The notes under the pieces: generated by a model
What the model saw: the letters and a program-made list of their open reading frames with translations, nothing else
The model's database searches: none
Told to the model about the DNA's origin: nothing
In this document: positions 1-8,302 of the stretch, piece by piece
Layout of the letters: each line of letters starts with the position of its first letter
Numbering within the stretch: position 1 is the first letter of the stretch
Assembly: GCF_001485575.1 (NCBI RefSeq)
Contig: NZ_BCNB01000006.1
Coordinates: forward strand, 496,001 to 560,000
DNA: 64,000 nucleotides
Reading direction: 5' to 3'
Origin: Haloarcula sp. CBA1127
Lineage (GTDB): Archaea; Halobacteriota; Halobacteria; Halobacteriales; Haloarculaceae
Program-made: the position numbers and the translations under genes

Positions 1-583
1 CCGCATCGCCGTCCCTGAGCCGGATGACGGCCGTCTCCTCCATACCGGTCATCGTGCCGAAGGCCTCGACGACGAAGGCGGCGACGCCGTCGACGCTGGG
101 GGCGCTGGCGATGGCGCGTCCGTAGTTGTTCACGTCGGCCGCCTTCCCAGCAAAGGCCTCGATGCGGTCGCGCTCGGCCGCGAGTTCGCGGAGCCGGCTG
201 CGGCTCCGGGCATCGTACAGGCCGACCAGAACGCCCGCCAGCGCGCCGACAGTAACGAGGTCCACCGTCAGGTACGATGCTCGGGCAAGTGAGCCAGAAG
301 TCACACGCTGGCTGAACAACAGGAGCGCCGCCACGGCGGCGAACGTCACGGTTCCGCCGGCGGCCCACGCGGCCACTCGGGACGTGGCCCCCTCGAATGC
401 CGTGTCACGGGCGAGCCAGACGCCCGCGTACGCTACCGCGAGGCCCATCGCCGCAAAGGGGAGCGCATCGACTGCGACCGCCACCGGAATCCGGGTCTGT
501 TGGACCGCGTGAAGCACCTGCATCGCGGCCAGTACGACGCCGGAGAGCGCCAGGGCCGTCCCCGTCAGAAGTCGCTGGTTCAT
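1..583 (-). CDS. Membrane sensor protein, N-terminal part (runs off the left edge)
   Basis: The minus-strand frame starts at an ATG at 583 and stays open to base 1, giving 194 codons of N-terminus. About four hydrophobic segments (near residues 5-24, 33-58, 70-90 and 103-124) are followed by a charged helix (about 126-150) and then a stretch resembling the start of a GAF-type sensory domain. This layout is common in haloarchaeal sensor histidine kinases and HTH activators, so a signal-transduction role is inferred; no kinase motif lies inside the window. The C-terminal output domain, and so the protein class, cannot be seen. Confidence 0.7.
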   Translation of the reverse strand, partial: MNQRLLTGTALALSGVVLAAMQVLHAVQQTRIPVAVAVDALPFAAMGLAVAYAGVWLARDTAFEGATSRVAAWAAGGTVTFAAVAALLLFSQRVTSGSLARASYLTVDLVTVGALAGVLVGLYDARSRSRLRELAAERDRIEAFAGKAADVNNYGRAIASAPSVDGVAAFVVEAFGTMTGMEETAVIRLRDGDA

Positions 584-633
584 AGCGTCGAATGTCAGCC
601 CTGTCACTAGAGCGTTGCGCCGGTTTCGAGTCG

Positions 634-1257
634 TCAGTCGTCGGGGTACTTCGGCTCGCGGCGCTCGGCCCGTTCGAGGGCGCGCTCGACGACCTCGCGG
701 ACATCGCCGTGGAAGGCGTCGCCGTGACCCGAGTACATGTGTTCGACGCCTGCCGGCATTCGGTCGAGAATGCGCTCGATGCTCTCGATGAGGCGCTCGC
801 GGGACTGGCCGGGGCGGTCCGTGCGGCCGAAAGAGCCGTCGTCGAACGCGCCGTCGTCGTGGACGACCACATCGCCGGAGAACAGGGCTGACTCGGAGAC
901 GAGCGAGACGTGGTCGTCGGCGTGGCCCGGCGTGTACACGACCTCACACTCCTCATCGCCGACGGTGAGCGTGTCGCCGTCAGAGAGTGCGTGGTCCCGG
1001 CGCGGGTGGGACCCGTAGGCGTACAGCGGCGCGTCGAAGGCGTCGAGGACGGCATCGAGTTGCTGGACGTGGTCGCCGTGCTGGTGGGTCAACACAACGG
1101 CGTCGAGCGTGTCAGTATGCTCGCGGATGACATCGACGACGCCGCGCATCGCGCCGGCGTCGACCAGCGTCGTCTGTTCGCCGGTTGCGAGATAGGCGTT
1201 ACAGGTGAACGTCTCAGCCTGATATGTAACGTGTGTTACTTCTGTGTCGAGAGTCAT
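634..1257 (-). CDS. Metallo-beta-lactamase-fold hydrolase
   Basis: The protein has 207 residues. The signature HQHGDH is at residues 58-63, with further likely metal ligands at H112 (PGHADDH) and D129 (FSGD), and a late SGHGD. This is the glyoxalase II / MBL-fold layout with a two-metal hydrolytic centre. The substrate cannot be told; a thioester or similar small-molecule hydrolase is typical for this size. I chose the ATG at 1257 because the upstream in-frame extension (to 1329) is not MBL-like and the fold normally begins with a strand like that at residues 5-12. The protein is cytoplasmic, with no signal peptide. Confidence 0.85.
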   Translation of the reverse strand: MTLDTEVTHVTYQAETFTCNAYLATGEQTTLVDAGAMRGVVDVIREHTDTLDAVVLTHQHGDHVQQLDAVLDAFDAPLYAYGSHPRRDHALSDGDTLTVGDEECEVVYTPGHADDHVSLVSESALFSGDVVVHDDGAFDDGSFGRTDRPGQSRERLIESIERILDRMPAGVEHMYSGHGDAFHGDVREVVERALERAERREPKYPDD

Positions 1258-1414
1258 CGGTAGTGTATGACTAGGTCCGGTGGCGACATTCAAAAAGCAC
1301 GGGTCAGCCCCGTTTTCCCAATGCAACAACAGGACAGGTGGGAGCCATATAGAGAGGCTCTATCTGCCGCCGCTCGTATGAGTGCTGAAAAAGCGATTCT
1401 GAGTGTGTCATAGT

Positions 1415-2887
1415 ATGGCAAGTGATCGTGCTAACCGTCGTCGTTTCCTCCAGATTGGGGGTGCTGCTCTGACTACAACCCTCGCTGGCTGTGGCGGTCT
1501 GACTGATTTAGATAATCCAAGTGGGACAACTGAGTCTGAAGACGAAAAAACCGAGACAAAAGAACAGCAGTACACAATCCCACCAGTAGCAGATATGAAC
1601 TGTACAGGTGTTGAAAATGGAAATGCTGTAATAGAAGCAATTTATGAGCCAGTAACTACGCCCGGAGACTCTCGGTTGTTTATTAAAGATGAAATTACAT
1701 TTGAACTATTTTCGTATACAACCTATCCTGTTGAAAATGAAATAGACCTGAAAAAAGTCGCTGAGAAGACTAAATCTCCCTACGGTGACAGAGATATTAA
1801 ATTTAAGTATCCGCATAAGGAAATACCACAAAATAAACGTGTTAGACACCGGATAAAAGCGACAAATAATAACACTGGAGAATCAGAGTTTATAATGGAT
1901 AAAATAACGCTAGTTTATTTCAATTCACATTATGGTCCTTCAGAATATATTCAAAGTGATTCAAGTTTTTATACAATAATTGAAGAAGAAAATGACAAAC
2001 AAGGTGGGTTTGTAAAAAGAGGAGACAAGTATATAAAGGGGCCTAGCTTTGGATCTGGGTGGAAAGACCCACAGATTGCAGATATTCCATTCACAAGAGA
2101 AGCATTTAAAGTAGAAAATGACCTGTATCAAGAGGGTGAATATCCTATGTGTAGTCCATACTATTATGGAAAAATTGAGATTCCAGTGAGTCTTGTCGAA
2201 AGACAAGAACAAAAGATGGAAAATCGTAATCTTAGAGCGGGATATAACACACTCAACTATAATGACGGACAGGATAATGTATTAGATAGTCCAGTGTGTC
2301 AACAGCACGCTGACGGACTTATTAAATCTCAGGAACAATATAGTGTAAAAAATCATTATGGACTGATCCGATGGGCAGCCGGAACAATTCAATCTGGGGC
2401 ATATGACAAACGACGTGGTGGAGTAAGTGTTACTCAAGCATCAGTTCATCTACCGGGTCCGTATTGGGTAGATAGAACAGAAAACTGTGTCGGACACAGT
2501 TATAATCTAGCTTGGTTGTTATATCATCTGGGATACACTTGTGGAACTGTGTATCTCAACCGTTCAGGACAAGGAATTGCAAACCATGTTGGTGTTGGAA
2601 TTCCTATTCCTAAGGACGTTATGGAATCTGATTTCCCTGAGGAATACCCAGATGCATTTAATAACTCTCCGTCGATCCAAGCAGCATATGTTGATGGTAT
2701 AACTTCTACTTTTGCAAATGATATTGATTCCCTTGGTGATTATCCGTGGCTGTATATTGAAACTACTGGGGGGTTTGAAATTGGAGTTATGCCATTTGAT
2801 AAAGTGGATAGTAGAGGTGTTCAATACGTTCTTGAGCCCGAGGATAATGTATTTGGAACCGATCTCAAAAATCAGACGGGAAGTTGA
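1415..2887 (+). CDS. Tat-exported lipoprotein with transglutaminase-like domain, AT-rich
   Basis: The protein has 490 residues. The N-terminus has twin arginines followed by a lipobox (LAGC, Cys26), so it is probably exported by Tat and lipid-anchored. In the C-terminal third, C358 lies in ENCVGHSYNLAWLL, followed by H391 in NHVGVGI. This resembles the Cys and His boxes of transglutaminase/papain-like folds; E449 (YIETT) might be the third residue, but its spacing is longer than usual. Base composition is strikingly AT-rich compared with both neighbours, which suggests horizontal transfer. A GTG at 1403 is a weaker alternative start. Cell-surface peptide cross-linking or hydrolysis is only a guess. 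Confidence 0.7.
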   Translation: MASDRANRRRFLQIGGAALTTTLAGCGGLTDLDNPSGTTESEDEKTETKEQQYTIPPVADMNCTGVENGNAVIEAIYEPVTTPGDSRLFIKDEITFELFSYTTYPVENEIDLKKVAEKTKSPYGDRDIKFKYPHKEIPQNKRVRHRIKATNNNTGESEFIMDKITLVYFNSHYGPSEYIQSDSSFYTIIEEENDKQGGFVKRGDKYIKGPSFGSGWKDPQIADIPFTREAFKVENDLYQEGEYPMCSPYYYGKIEIPVSLVERQEQKMENRNLRAGYNTLNYNDGQDNVLDSPVCQQHADGLIKSQEQYSVKNHYGLIRWAAGTIQSGAYDKRRGGVSVTQASVHLPGPYWVDRTENCVGHSYNLAWLLYHLGYTCGTVYLNRSGQGIANHVGVGIPIPKDVMESDFPEEYPDAFNNSPSIQAAYVDGITSTFANDIDSLGDYPWLYIETTGGFEIGVMPFDKVDSRGVQYVLEPEDNVFGTDLKNQTGS

Positions 2888-3094
2888 GTGACGAATTTTA
2901 CGTATATTGCTTGTTTTAGTAGCTGATTTGAGTATGATGTGGCTGGTGGGGAGCGAGCAGTAATTGGACTGGCAGAGTTGCTTTTTTGCCAGCTATCCAC
3001 GGAGGTTTTGTTTCCGGTTTTGCGACTGGATATAGTTCGATCAGATTCTTCCAGTCCCCGTCGTGGACGCCCTCCTGACCGTCGGTCGCCACAG

Positions 3095-3155
3095 CGGTTC
3101 CGAGAACCGTCGTGTTAACGCGCTAACACGCTGGAGTCGGCGAGTGATTTTTTAC
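3095..3155 (+). promoter_or_regulatory. Promoter region with two inverted repeats and TATA-like box
   Basis: CGGTTC (3095-3100) pairs with GAACCG (3104-3109) around CGA. CGTGTTA (3111-3117) pairs with TAACACG (3124-3130) around six bases. A T-rich TATA-like element, TTTTTTAC (3148-3155), lies 28 bases upstream of the ATG at 3183, as expected for a leaderless haloarchaeal transcript. The repeats are just upstream of the TATA box, where an activator or repressor could bind. The rest of 2888-3182 shows no coding sequence. Confidence 0.5.
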
Positions 3156-3182
3156 TGTGAACGTCATAGTTGTACACGTACC

Positions 3183-3368
3183 ATGGGGTTCGGGAGCTAC
3201 GACGAATCGGAACAAGACAATCAGGAGTACGACACAGACTTCGAGGACGAGGACGGCCTCGATGCTGAAGAAAACGCCCACGAGGGCGACATCGAATACG
3301 AGTTCACCGCGTCGAACGACGAACTACTCGACAGACTGGAAGACATCAAAGACAACCAGAACACGTGA
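3183..3368 (+). CDS. Small acidic haloarchaeal protein (DUF5786-like)
   Basis: This is a 61-residue, extremely acidic protein beginning MGFGSYDESEQ and ending in a short predicted helix (LLDRLEDIKDNQ). I recall this N-terminus from the haloarchaeal family DUF5786, but could not check it. No catalytic motif is seen. The ATG at 3183 is preferred over the longer frame because a TATA-like box lies about 28 bases upstream. The stop overlaps the GTG start of the next gene (GTGA), so the two are probably translationally coupled. Function unknown. Confidence 0.75.
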   Translation: MGFGSYDESEQDNQEYDTDFEDEDGLDAEENAHEGDIEYEFTASNDELLDRLEDIKDNQNT

Positions 3369-3916
3369 AAGCAGGGGCACGGGCCCTCGGCGTGGCGGAG
3401 TCGTACCGAGCGGAAACCAGTCAGTTCGCTGGCGCTGTCGTCCGCGCCAGTAGAGTGGCCGACGGCTTTGTTTTCAGTACTGCCACGGTCGGCGGGAGCG
3501 ACGCGACTGAGACGGTGTGTGCGATGGTCGACCGACTGGACCGCGAGGACATCCGCTACCTGCTGGTCGCGGGTATCGCACCGGCGTGGTTCAACGTCCT
3601 CGACCTCCAGCGAATTCACGACCACACCGACCTGCCGGTCCTCTCGGTCACCTTCGAGTCCTCGCCGGGGCTCGAAGGGGCCATCCGCGAGGCGTTCGAC
3701 GATTCCGATACCATACAGGACCGGCTGGCGACCTATCGTGCTCAGCCGGAGCGCCGACCGGTGTCGGTGAACGACGAGACGGTGTACGTCCGGAGCGTCG
3801 GTATCGACGACAGCGCCGCCGCAGATGTCGTCCGGGCGTTCACGCCGGAGGGCGGCCGTCCGGAACCCCTCCGAGTCGCCCGACTGGCGGCGCGAGGACT
3901 GGTCGAAATGGAGTGA
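3365..3916 (+). CDS. DUF99 family protein (endonuclease dU / endonuclease V homologue)
   Basis: This 183-residue protein matches the archaeal DUF99 (COG1628) pattern: an early GVAES segment, a hydrophobic strand with D/R pairs (DREDIRYLLVAGIA), then WFNVLDLQRIHDHTDLPVLSVTFE. Family members are related to endonuclease V and act on deaminated bases in DNA; activity here is inferred from family. The GTG start at 3365 overlaps the preceding stop, so it forms a two-gene operon with the small acidic protein. The length is usual for the family. Confidence 0.85.
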   Translation: MKAGARALGVAESYRAETSQFAGAVVRASRVADGFVFSTATVGGSDATETVCAMVDRLDREDIRYLLVAGIAPAWFNVLDLQRIHDHTDLPVLSVTFESSPGLEGAIREAFDDSDTIQDRLATYRAQPERRPVSVNDETVYVRSVGIDDSAAADVVRAFTPEGGRPEPLRVARLAARGLVEME

Positions 3917-4056
3917 GGCGGACGGCGGTAGCGGCCGACCGGCGGCGCTGTGACACAGTCCATCGAAATAGTCGAACAAGCCAAAGTCGCGGCTGTCAGT
4001 TGCCACAGCGAAAGTTATCTATTGCTAAGCTAGACCTGTGGCCGAAAACATCTCGC

Positions 4057-4099
4057 TAGCTATTACTGCCTCATCATTGCCTACAGTTAGTAATAGCTA
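4057..4099. promoter_or_regulatory. 11-bp perfect inverted repeat upstream of the RidA gene
   Basis: TAGCTATTACT at 4057-4067 is exactly complementary to AGTAATAGCTA at 4089-4099, with a 21-base spacer. Partial copies (GCTAAGCTAGA near 4024-4034, TTAGCTGG near 4112-4119) flank it. The near arm ends 33 bases before the first start codon, so the arm overlaps the expected core-promoter position. An operator for a dimeric regulator is the simplest reading. Confidence 0.55.
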
Positions 4100-4131
4100 A
4101 ACGTACCCTGATTAGCTGGCACTGTGTTTGT

Positions 4132-4584
4132 ATGCATACAATGGCAGAAAGCAAGACGCAGGCGAGGAATGCTGTAGAGCCCGCAGAAACGAACGAACAG
4201 ACAAACATCGACAGTAATGTGACCCGGTACGAAGGCGACCAACCGACAGAGCACAGCGTGTACGGCAAGCGCCAGCAGGACAGCCAGCTCCTGTTCTTCG
4301 ACGGACAGGTTCCGGACGCGGACACGGCTCGCAACGGCGATGTGCAGGAACAGACGCTGGCCGCACTCGACCAAATTCGTGCCATGGCTGCCGACTCCGG
4401 TCTCGAACCGCGTGACCTGCTGCGGACGACAGTGTACCTCACGGAGATGGACCAGCTACCAGCGGTCAAGCAAGCGTACGCGGCGTTTTTCGACGGACAG
4501 CGACCGTCACGAAGCGTCGTCGGCGTTGCAAGCCTGCCGAACGACGCGGCGGTGCAGATCGAAGCAACCGGTGTAAAGCGGTAA
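4132..4584 (+). CDS. RidA/YjgF family reactive-intermediate deaminase homologue
   Basis: The protein has 150 residues. After a polar N-terminal extension of about 40 residues comes the RidA core: LLFFDGQVPDAD, QTLAALDQIRAMAADSGLEPRDLLRTTVYLTEMDQ, and AAFFDGQRPSRSVVGVASLPNDAAVQIEA split across the C-terminal half. Family members hydrolyse reactive enamine/imine intermediates from PLP enzymes and act as cytoplasmic trimers. A second in-frame ATG at 4141 (MAESKTQ) is an equally good start. The promoter carries a long inverted repeat, suggesting dedicated regulation. Confidence 0.88.
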   Translation: MHTMAESKTQARNAVEPAETNEQTNIDSNVTRYEGDQPTEHSVYGKRQQDSQLLFFDGQVPDADTARNGDVQEQTLAALDQIRAMAADSGLEPRDLLRTTVYLTEMDQLPAVKQAYAAFFDGQRPSRSVVGVASLPNDAAVQIEATGVKR

Positions 4585-4696
4585 TCGGTGACGAATCTGG
4601 GCGCTGTTGTCGCTGAACCCAGCGGAACCATAGTTCGGGCCAACAGCCCGACCGCGGACCGCTGCGTTTGAGAGCCCCCGGCGCAAACGACGGTGC

Positions 4697-5284
4697 ATGG
4701 AGCAGATGGACGGCCTCGACGTCGTCGGCTGTGAGCGCTGTGACGAACTCTGTCGCTCGCGCTCGCGAATCGTCAACGGCGTCGGCCCCGCGGACGCGGA
4801 CCTGCTGTTCGTCGGGGAGGCCCCCGGCGCGAACGAGGACGAACAGGGCGAACCGTTCGTCGGCCGGAGCGGCGACGTGCTCGACGATGGGCTGCGTGAT
4901 GCCGGCCTCGACCGCGGCGACGTGCGCATCACCAACTGCGTGCGCTGTCGCCCGCCGGACAACCGCGACCCGCGAACAGGCGAACTCGCGAACTGCCGCG
5001 ACTATCTGGAGGCGGAAATCGACCGCGTCGACCCGGAGGTCGTCGTCACACTCGGGAAAGTCCCGGCCGAGCACCTGCTGGAGCGTGACGTTGCGGTCAC
5101 CGGCGAAGCGGGCGACGTGTTCGACGTAGCTATCGCTGGCCAGCCACGCCGGGTGCTCGTCTCTATCCACCCGGCGGCGACGCTGTACGACCCCAGCCAG
5201 AAGGAGACGTTCGAGGCCGCACTGACGACTGCCGCGGAGTTTACCGACGCCCAGAGCGGTCAGTCGCGACTCGGCGAGTTTTAA
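4697..5284 (+). CDS. Type-4 (family 4) uracil-DNA glycosylase
   Basis: The protein has 195 residues. It contains the family-4 box GEAPGANEDEQGEPFVGRSG (about residues 40-59), NCVRCRPPDNR (80-90), and a late HPAATLYDP motif. Cysteines C12, C15, C84 and C100 have the spacing expected for the 4Fe-4S cluster of this family. It removes uracil from DNA as the first step of base excision repair. An internal ATG four codons in (4706) is an alternative start. The gene appears to be monocistronic. Confidence 0.93.
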   Translation: MEQMDGLDVVGCERCDELCRSRSRIVNGVGPADADLLFVGEAPGANEDEQGEPFVGRSGDVLDDGLRDAGLDRGDVRITNCVRCRPPDNRDPRTGELANCRDYLEAEIDRVDPEVVVTLGKVPAEHLLERDVAVTGEAGDVFDVAIAGQPRRVLVSIHPAATLYDPSQKETFEAALTTAAEFTDAQSGQSRLGEF

Positions 5285-5312
5285 AAACGATCGAGTAGTG
5301 CGCTCCGGACCG

Positions 5313-5678
5313 CTAGTTCGCTGCGATGTCCATCGCCTCTGCCTTCGTGTCGACCAGCGAAATGTCGACACCCGAAATTTCGCCGACCCGGCTCTTGAGC
5401 GCCATCTTCTTGATCCCCTCGGAGACGATGACCCAGTTCGTGATACCGAACTCCTTGCCCGCCTCAGCGGCCTCCTGTGCTCGCGTGAATACGTCGTCGT
5501 TCAGTGACGCCTCCATCTGGAGATTTGAGATGTGCGTGTCGACCGCCGGCTGTGAGGCGAGTTCCTCAAACCGTTCATTGACTTTTGCGAACGTCTCGTC
5601 TGTCATCTCCATTTCTTCGGGGAATTCAGCGATGAGAACGTTACCGTCGACGTGCAGAACGTCTGTAATATCAACCAT
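5313..5678 (-). CDS. Conserved haloarchaeal protein, possibly STAS/SpoIIAA-like
   Basis: This acidic 121-residue protein mixes strands and helices: MVDITDVLHVDGNVLIAEFP, a helix with FAKVNERFEELA, and FGITNWVIVSEGIKKMALKS near the C-terminus. The alternation and length are reminiscent of STAS/SpoIIAA-like regulators, but no signature confirms this. The first in-frame ATG is at 5678 (the codon before it is TTG). It is convergent with the UDG gene; the 28-base gap shows no strong terminator. Function unknown. Confidence 0.7.
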   Translation of the reverse strand: MVDITDVLHVDGNVLIAEFPEEMEMTDETFAKVNERFEELASQPAVDTHISNLQMEASLNDDVFTRAQEAAEAGKEFGITNWVIVSEGIKKMALKSRVGEISGVDISLVDTKAEAMDIAAN

Positions 5679-5846
5679 CAACGATCGTATGCGGTAGGTG
5701 AATAAAACTGGGCTAGCTTATTCTCATTTTTGATACCCTCAAGACAGGACGTGTGAACGGAGTAGAGACCACACGCCTGACAATGGCTGTGCCGAAGGCT
5801 TGTTCGAACAGGAACTCACTTACCCCTCGTTCGCCTACGACTCCCC

Positions 5847-6494
5847 ATGAGTGTCAGACAGACGACCGCGGACGTGGTGGTCGTCGATTACGGACTGGGG
5901 AACCTCCGGAGCGTCACGCGCGGGCTCGAACGCGCCGGCGCAGACGTGTCGCTTTCAGAGGACCCCGCAGAGTTCGACGCGGCCGACGGCATCGTCCTGC
6001 CCGGCGTCGGAGCCTTCTCCGAAGGGATGGACAACGCCGGGCCGTTCCGCGAGGCGCTGGTCGAGCAGGCGGAGGCCGGCACGCCGCTGTTCGGGATCTG
6101 TCTCGGGATGCAGATGCTCCTGACGACGAGCGAGGAGGCCGACCACGAAGGGCAGGGTGACGCTGAGGGGCTGGACCTCATTCCGGGCAAGAACGTCCGG
6201 TTCAGCCGCGACCAGACCGTGCCACATATGGGCTGGAACGAACTCGACGTGACGCGGGACCACCCGCTCGTCGAGGGCGTCGACGGCGAACACGCCTACT
6301 TCGTCCACTCCTACTACGCCGTTCCCGACGACGAGAGCGCGACGGTGGCGACGACGGACTACGGGGCGGACTTCGCCTCGATTGTCGCCAACGACGCCGG
6401 CAACGTCTTCGGCACGCAGTTCCACCCGGAGAAGTCTGGTGAGACCGGGCTGCGCATCCTCCGGAACTACGTCGACTACTGTCTCGACCACTGA
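5847..6494 (+). CDS. hisH: Imidazole glycerol phosphate synthase, glutaminase subunit HisH
   Basis: This 215-residue class-I glutamine amidotransferase has nucleophile C85 in GICLGMQ, and H193 and E195 in FHPEKSG completing the triad. The N-terminal DYGLGNLRSV and PGVGAFSEGM are typical HisH motifs. It supplies ammonia from glutamine to HisF for histidine and AICAR synthesis. HisF is not nearby, as is usual in haloarchaea where his genes are scattered. The length matches the family. Confidence 0.96.
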   Translation: MSVRQTTADVVVVDYGLGNLRSVTRGLERAGADVSLSEDPAEFDAADGIVLPGVGAFSEGMDNAGPFREALVEQAEAGTPLFGICLGMQMLLTTSEEADHEGQGDAEGLDLIPGKNVRFSRDQTVPHMGWNELDVTRDHPLVEGVDGEHAYFVHSYYAVPDDESATVATTDYGADFASIVANDAGNVFGTQFHPEKSGETGLRILRNYVDYCLDH

Positions 6495-6517
6495 GTTCTC
6501 GAACCGGGTTCGTTTGT

Positions 6518-7363
6518 ATGTCCACGAAGGCTCCTGTCGTCCTGCTCACCGGCGCAGCGTCGGGTATCGGAGCGGCGACGGCGCGGGCGTTCGACGACGA
6601 CGGCTGGACCGTCTACGCGACGGACGTTCGGACGGAGTTCCCAACGGATATCCGCGAGCGCTGTCGCTGTCTCGGACTCGACGTAACTGACAGCGAGCAG
6701 GTCAAGGCTGTCGTTGACCACATCATCGAGGAAGCGGGACGGCTCGACTGTCTGGTGAACAATGCCGGCTACGGGGTCGCCGGTCCGGTCGAAGATGTTT
6801 CCAGCGACAGCGTTCGCGAGCAGTTCGACGTGCTGGTCCACGGCCCACACCGGCTCGCACAGGCAGTGCTACCCCAGATGCGCGAACACGGCGGGCGCAT
6901 CATCACCGTCTCAAGCGTCCTGGGCCACACCGCGTCGCCCGGACTCGGCGCGTATTCAGCCGGGAAAGCCGCCGTCGAGTCGCTTTCTGACGCACTTCGG
7001 ATAGAGGTTGCCGGCGCGGACGACATCCATATCTCGCTCGTCGAACCAGCGTGGGTCGAGACGGGGTTCGCCGACGGCGCGCTGGGGAGCCTGCGTGATG
7101 CGGACCGGACGCCGACCTACGACCGGACGTACGATGCGCTGGAGGACGGCTGGGTCCTCACCGGTGGACCGCTGGCGACAACGCCAGATGCCGTCGCGAC
7201 GACGGTACTCGCCGCAGCGACCGACGAGCCGCCGAAGGCCCGCTATCCTGTCGGGTCCTTCGCCACGTTCGTCCGATGGACCCACTGGCTCCCGGCGCGA
7301 CTGCAGGACCCGATACACCGCGGGTTCAGTCGAGCGAGCGCGTTTCTGGGGCGGTGGCTATGA
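6518..7363 (+). CDS. Short-chain dehydrogenase/reductase
   Basis: The protein has 281 residues with a classical SDR layout: nucleotide-binding TGAASGIG (11-18), NNAG (81-84), SS at 132-133, and catalytic Y146 and K150 in YSAGK. The basic residues after the second strand are few and acidic D37 is present (YATDV), favouring NAD(H); this is inference. Its stop overlaps the ATG of the acetoacetate-decarboxylase-like gene, so the two probably act on a common keto/hydroxy substrate. The C-terminal helix region (KARYPVGSFATFVRWTHWLP) resembles retinol/steroid-dehydrogenase-like SDRs. Confidence 0.92.
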   Translation: MSTKAPVVLLTGAASGIGAATARAFDDDGWTVYATDVRTEFPTDIRERCRCLGLDVTDSEQVKAVVDHIIEEAGRLDCLVNNAGYGVAGPVEDVSSDSVREQFDVLVHGPHRLAQAVLPQMREHGGRIITVSSVLGHTASPGLGAYSAGKAAVESLSDALRIEVAGADDIHISLVEPAWVETGFADGALGSLRDADRTPTYDRTYDALEDGWVLTGGPLATTPDAVATTVLAAATDEPPKARYPVGSFATFVRWTHWLPARLQDPIHRGFSRASAFLGRWL

Positions 7364-8094
7364 CGCATCTGTCCGGCGGCGACCGGATTCGGCTCTCGAC
7401 CGGCCACGAAGTGACGCTGCCGCTGGTCACCGAAACGACAGTCGCCGGCGCGGTGCTCCCGGCGCGATACGACGTTGCCGAGTCGCTGCTGCCCGATGGA
7501 CTGACACCGGTTCGAGTAACGGCCCGGCAGGCCGCGGTCGTGCTCCTCTGTGTCGAGTATCACCGTATCGGCGACGACGCGATGGCCCCCTACGACGAGT
7601 TCGCGGTGCTGATTGGCGCAACGGCGGAAGGGTGGCAGCCACCACTGGTGCCACTGCTGACCCGCGATATCGGTGGCTACGTCTGGTCACTCCCGGTGAC
7701 AACTGAACCCGCTCGCGCCCTCGGCGACGAAATCTGGGGCTATCCGAAGACAGTCGCCGACATCACCCACCGCGACGACGTGACCCGCCGCGAAACGACG
7801 ATCGTCGAGGACGGCGAGCGCGTGGCGACGGTCAGCATCGACTGGCCCCGGACCTGGGAGCGCCGGGAAACGGTCGAGAGCTACGCAGTTCGTGAGGGGC
7901 GACTGGAACGGACACTGGTCGAATTCCAAGGGAAACTGGGGGCCGCACCGCTGAGCGGGCGCGTCGACGTTGACCTGGGCGACCACGACCGGGCCGACAC
8001 GCTCCGGTCGCTCGACCTCGGCTCCCGGTCAGTCCTTCGGTTCTCACTGGAAGGACGGATCACGTATGGGGCCGGGCGGTCGGTAGAGCGGTAG
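7360..8094 (+). CDS. Acetoacetate decarboxylase family protein
   Basis: The protein has 244 residues. The family hallmark EIWGYPKTVADI places K130 at the position of the Schiff-base lysine of acetoacetate decarboxylase. Upstream YDEFAVLIGAT and the C-terminal L.FQGKLG-type strands fit the same fold. The ATG at 7360 overlaps the SDR stop (ATGA), indicating coupling; the longer frame from 7276 would overlap the SDR heavily. The real substrate is unknown: the family also includes non-decarboxylating lyases and hydratases. Confidence 0.85.
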   Translation: MTHLSGGDRIRLSTGHEVTLPLVTETTVAGAVLPARYDVAESLLPDGLTPVRVTARQAAVVLLCVEYHRIGDDAMAPYDEFAVLIGATAEGWQPPLVPLLTRDIGGYVWSLPVTTEPARALGDEIWGYPKTVADITHRDDVTRRETTIVEDGERVATVSIDWPRTWERRETVESYAVREGRLERTLVEFQGKLGAAPLSGRVDVDLGDHDRADTLRSLDLGSRSVLRFSLEGRITYGAGRSVER

Positions 8095-8183
8095 CGGGGC
8101 GATGCAGTAGAGTGGGGGCAGTGCAGTAACGAAGTAGCAGGAGAGACGATAGCAGAGCGCTACAGAAACTGTGGCACGAGCAT

Positions 8184-8283
8184 ACCGCGCGCCGACGGCG
8201 CGCGGTTTCACGCGAATCGCGGAGCGATTCGCGCGTTTTTCGCCCACGTTTTTGCCGCGAGCGGTGAGCGCGTAGCGCTCACC
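8184..8283. repeat. Three consecutive GC-rich palindromes between convergent genes
   Basis: Three near-adjacent perfect hairpins are visible: 11-bp arms at 8184-8194/8196-8206 (1-base centre), 10-bp arms at 8211-8220/8224-8233 (GGA centre), and 9-bp arms at 8263-8271/8275-8283 (GTA centre). T-runs follow the second (8236-8240) and precede the third (8249-8253). They fill the gap between two convergent genes, so bidirectional termination is a plausible role; a mobile or RNA element is also possible. Confidence 0.75.
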
Positions 8284-8302
8284 CGAGCGGGAAAAAGGTG
8301 GT

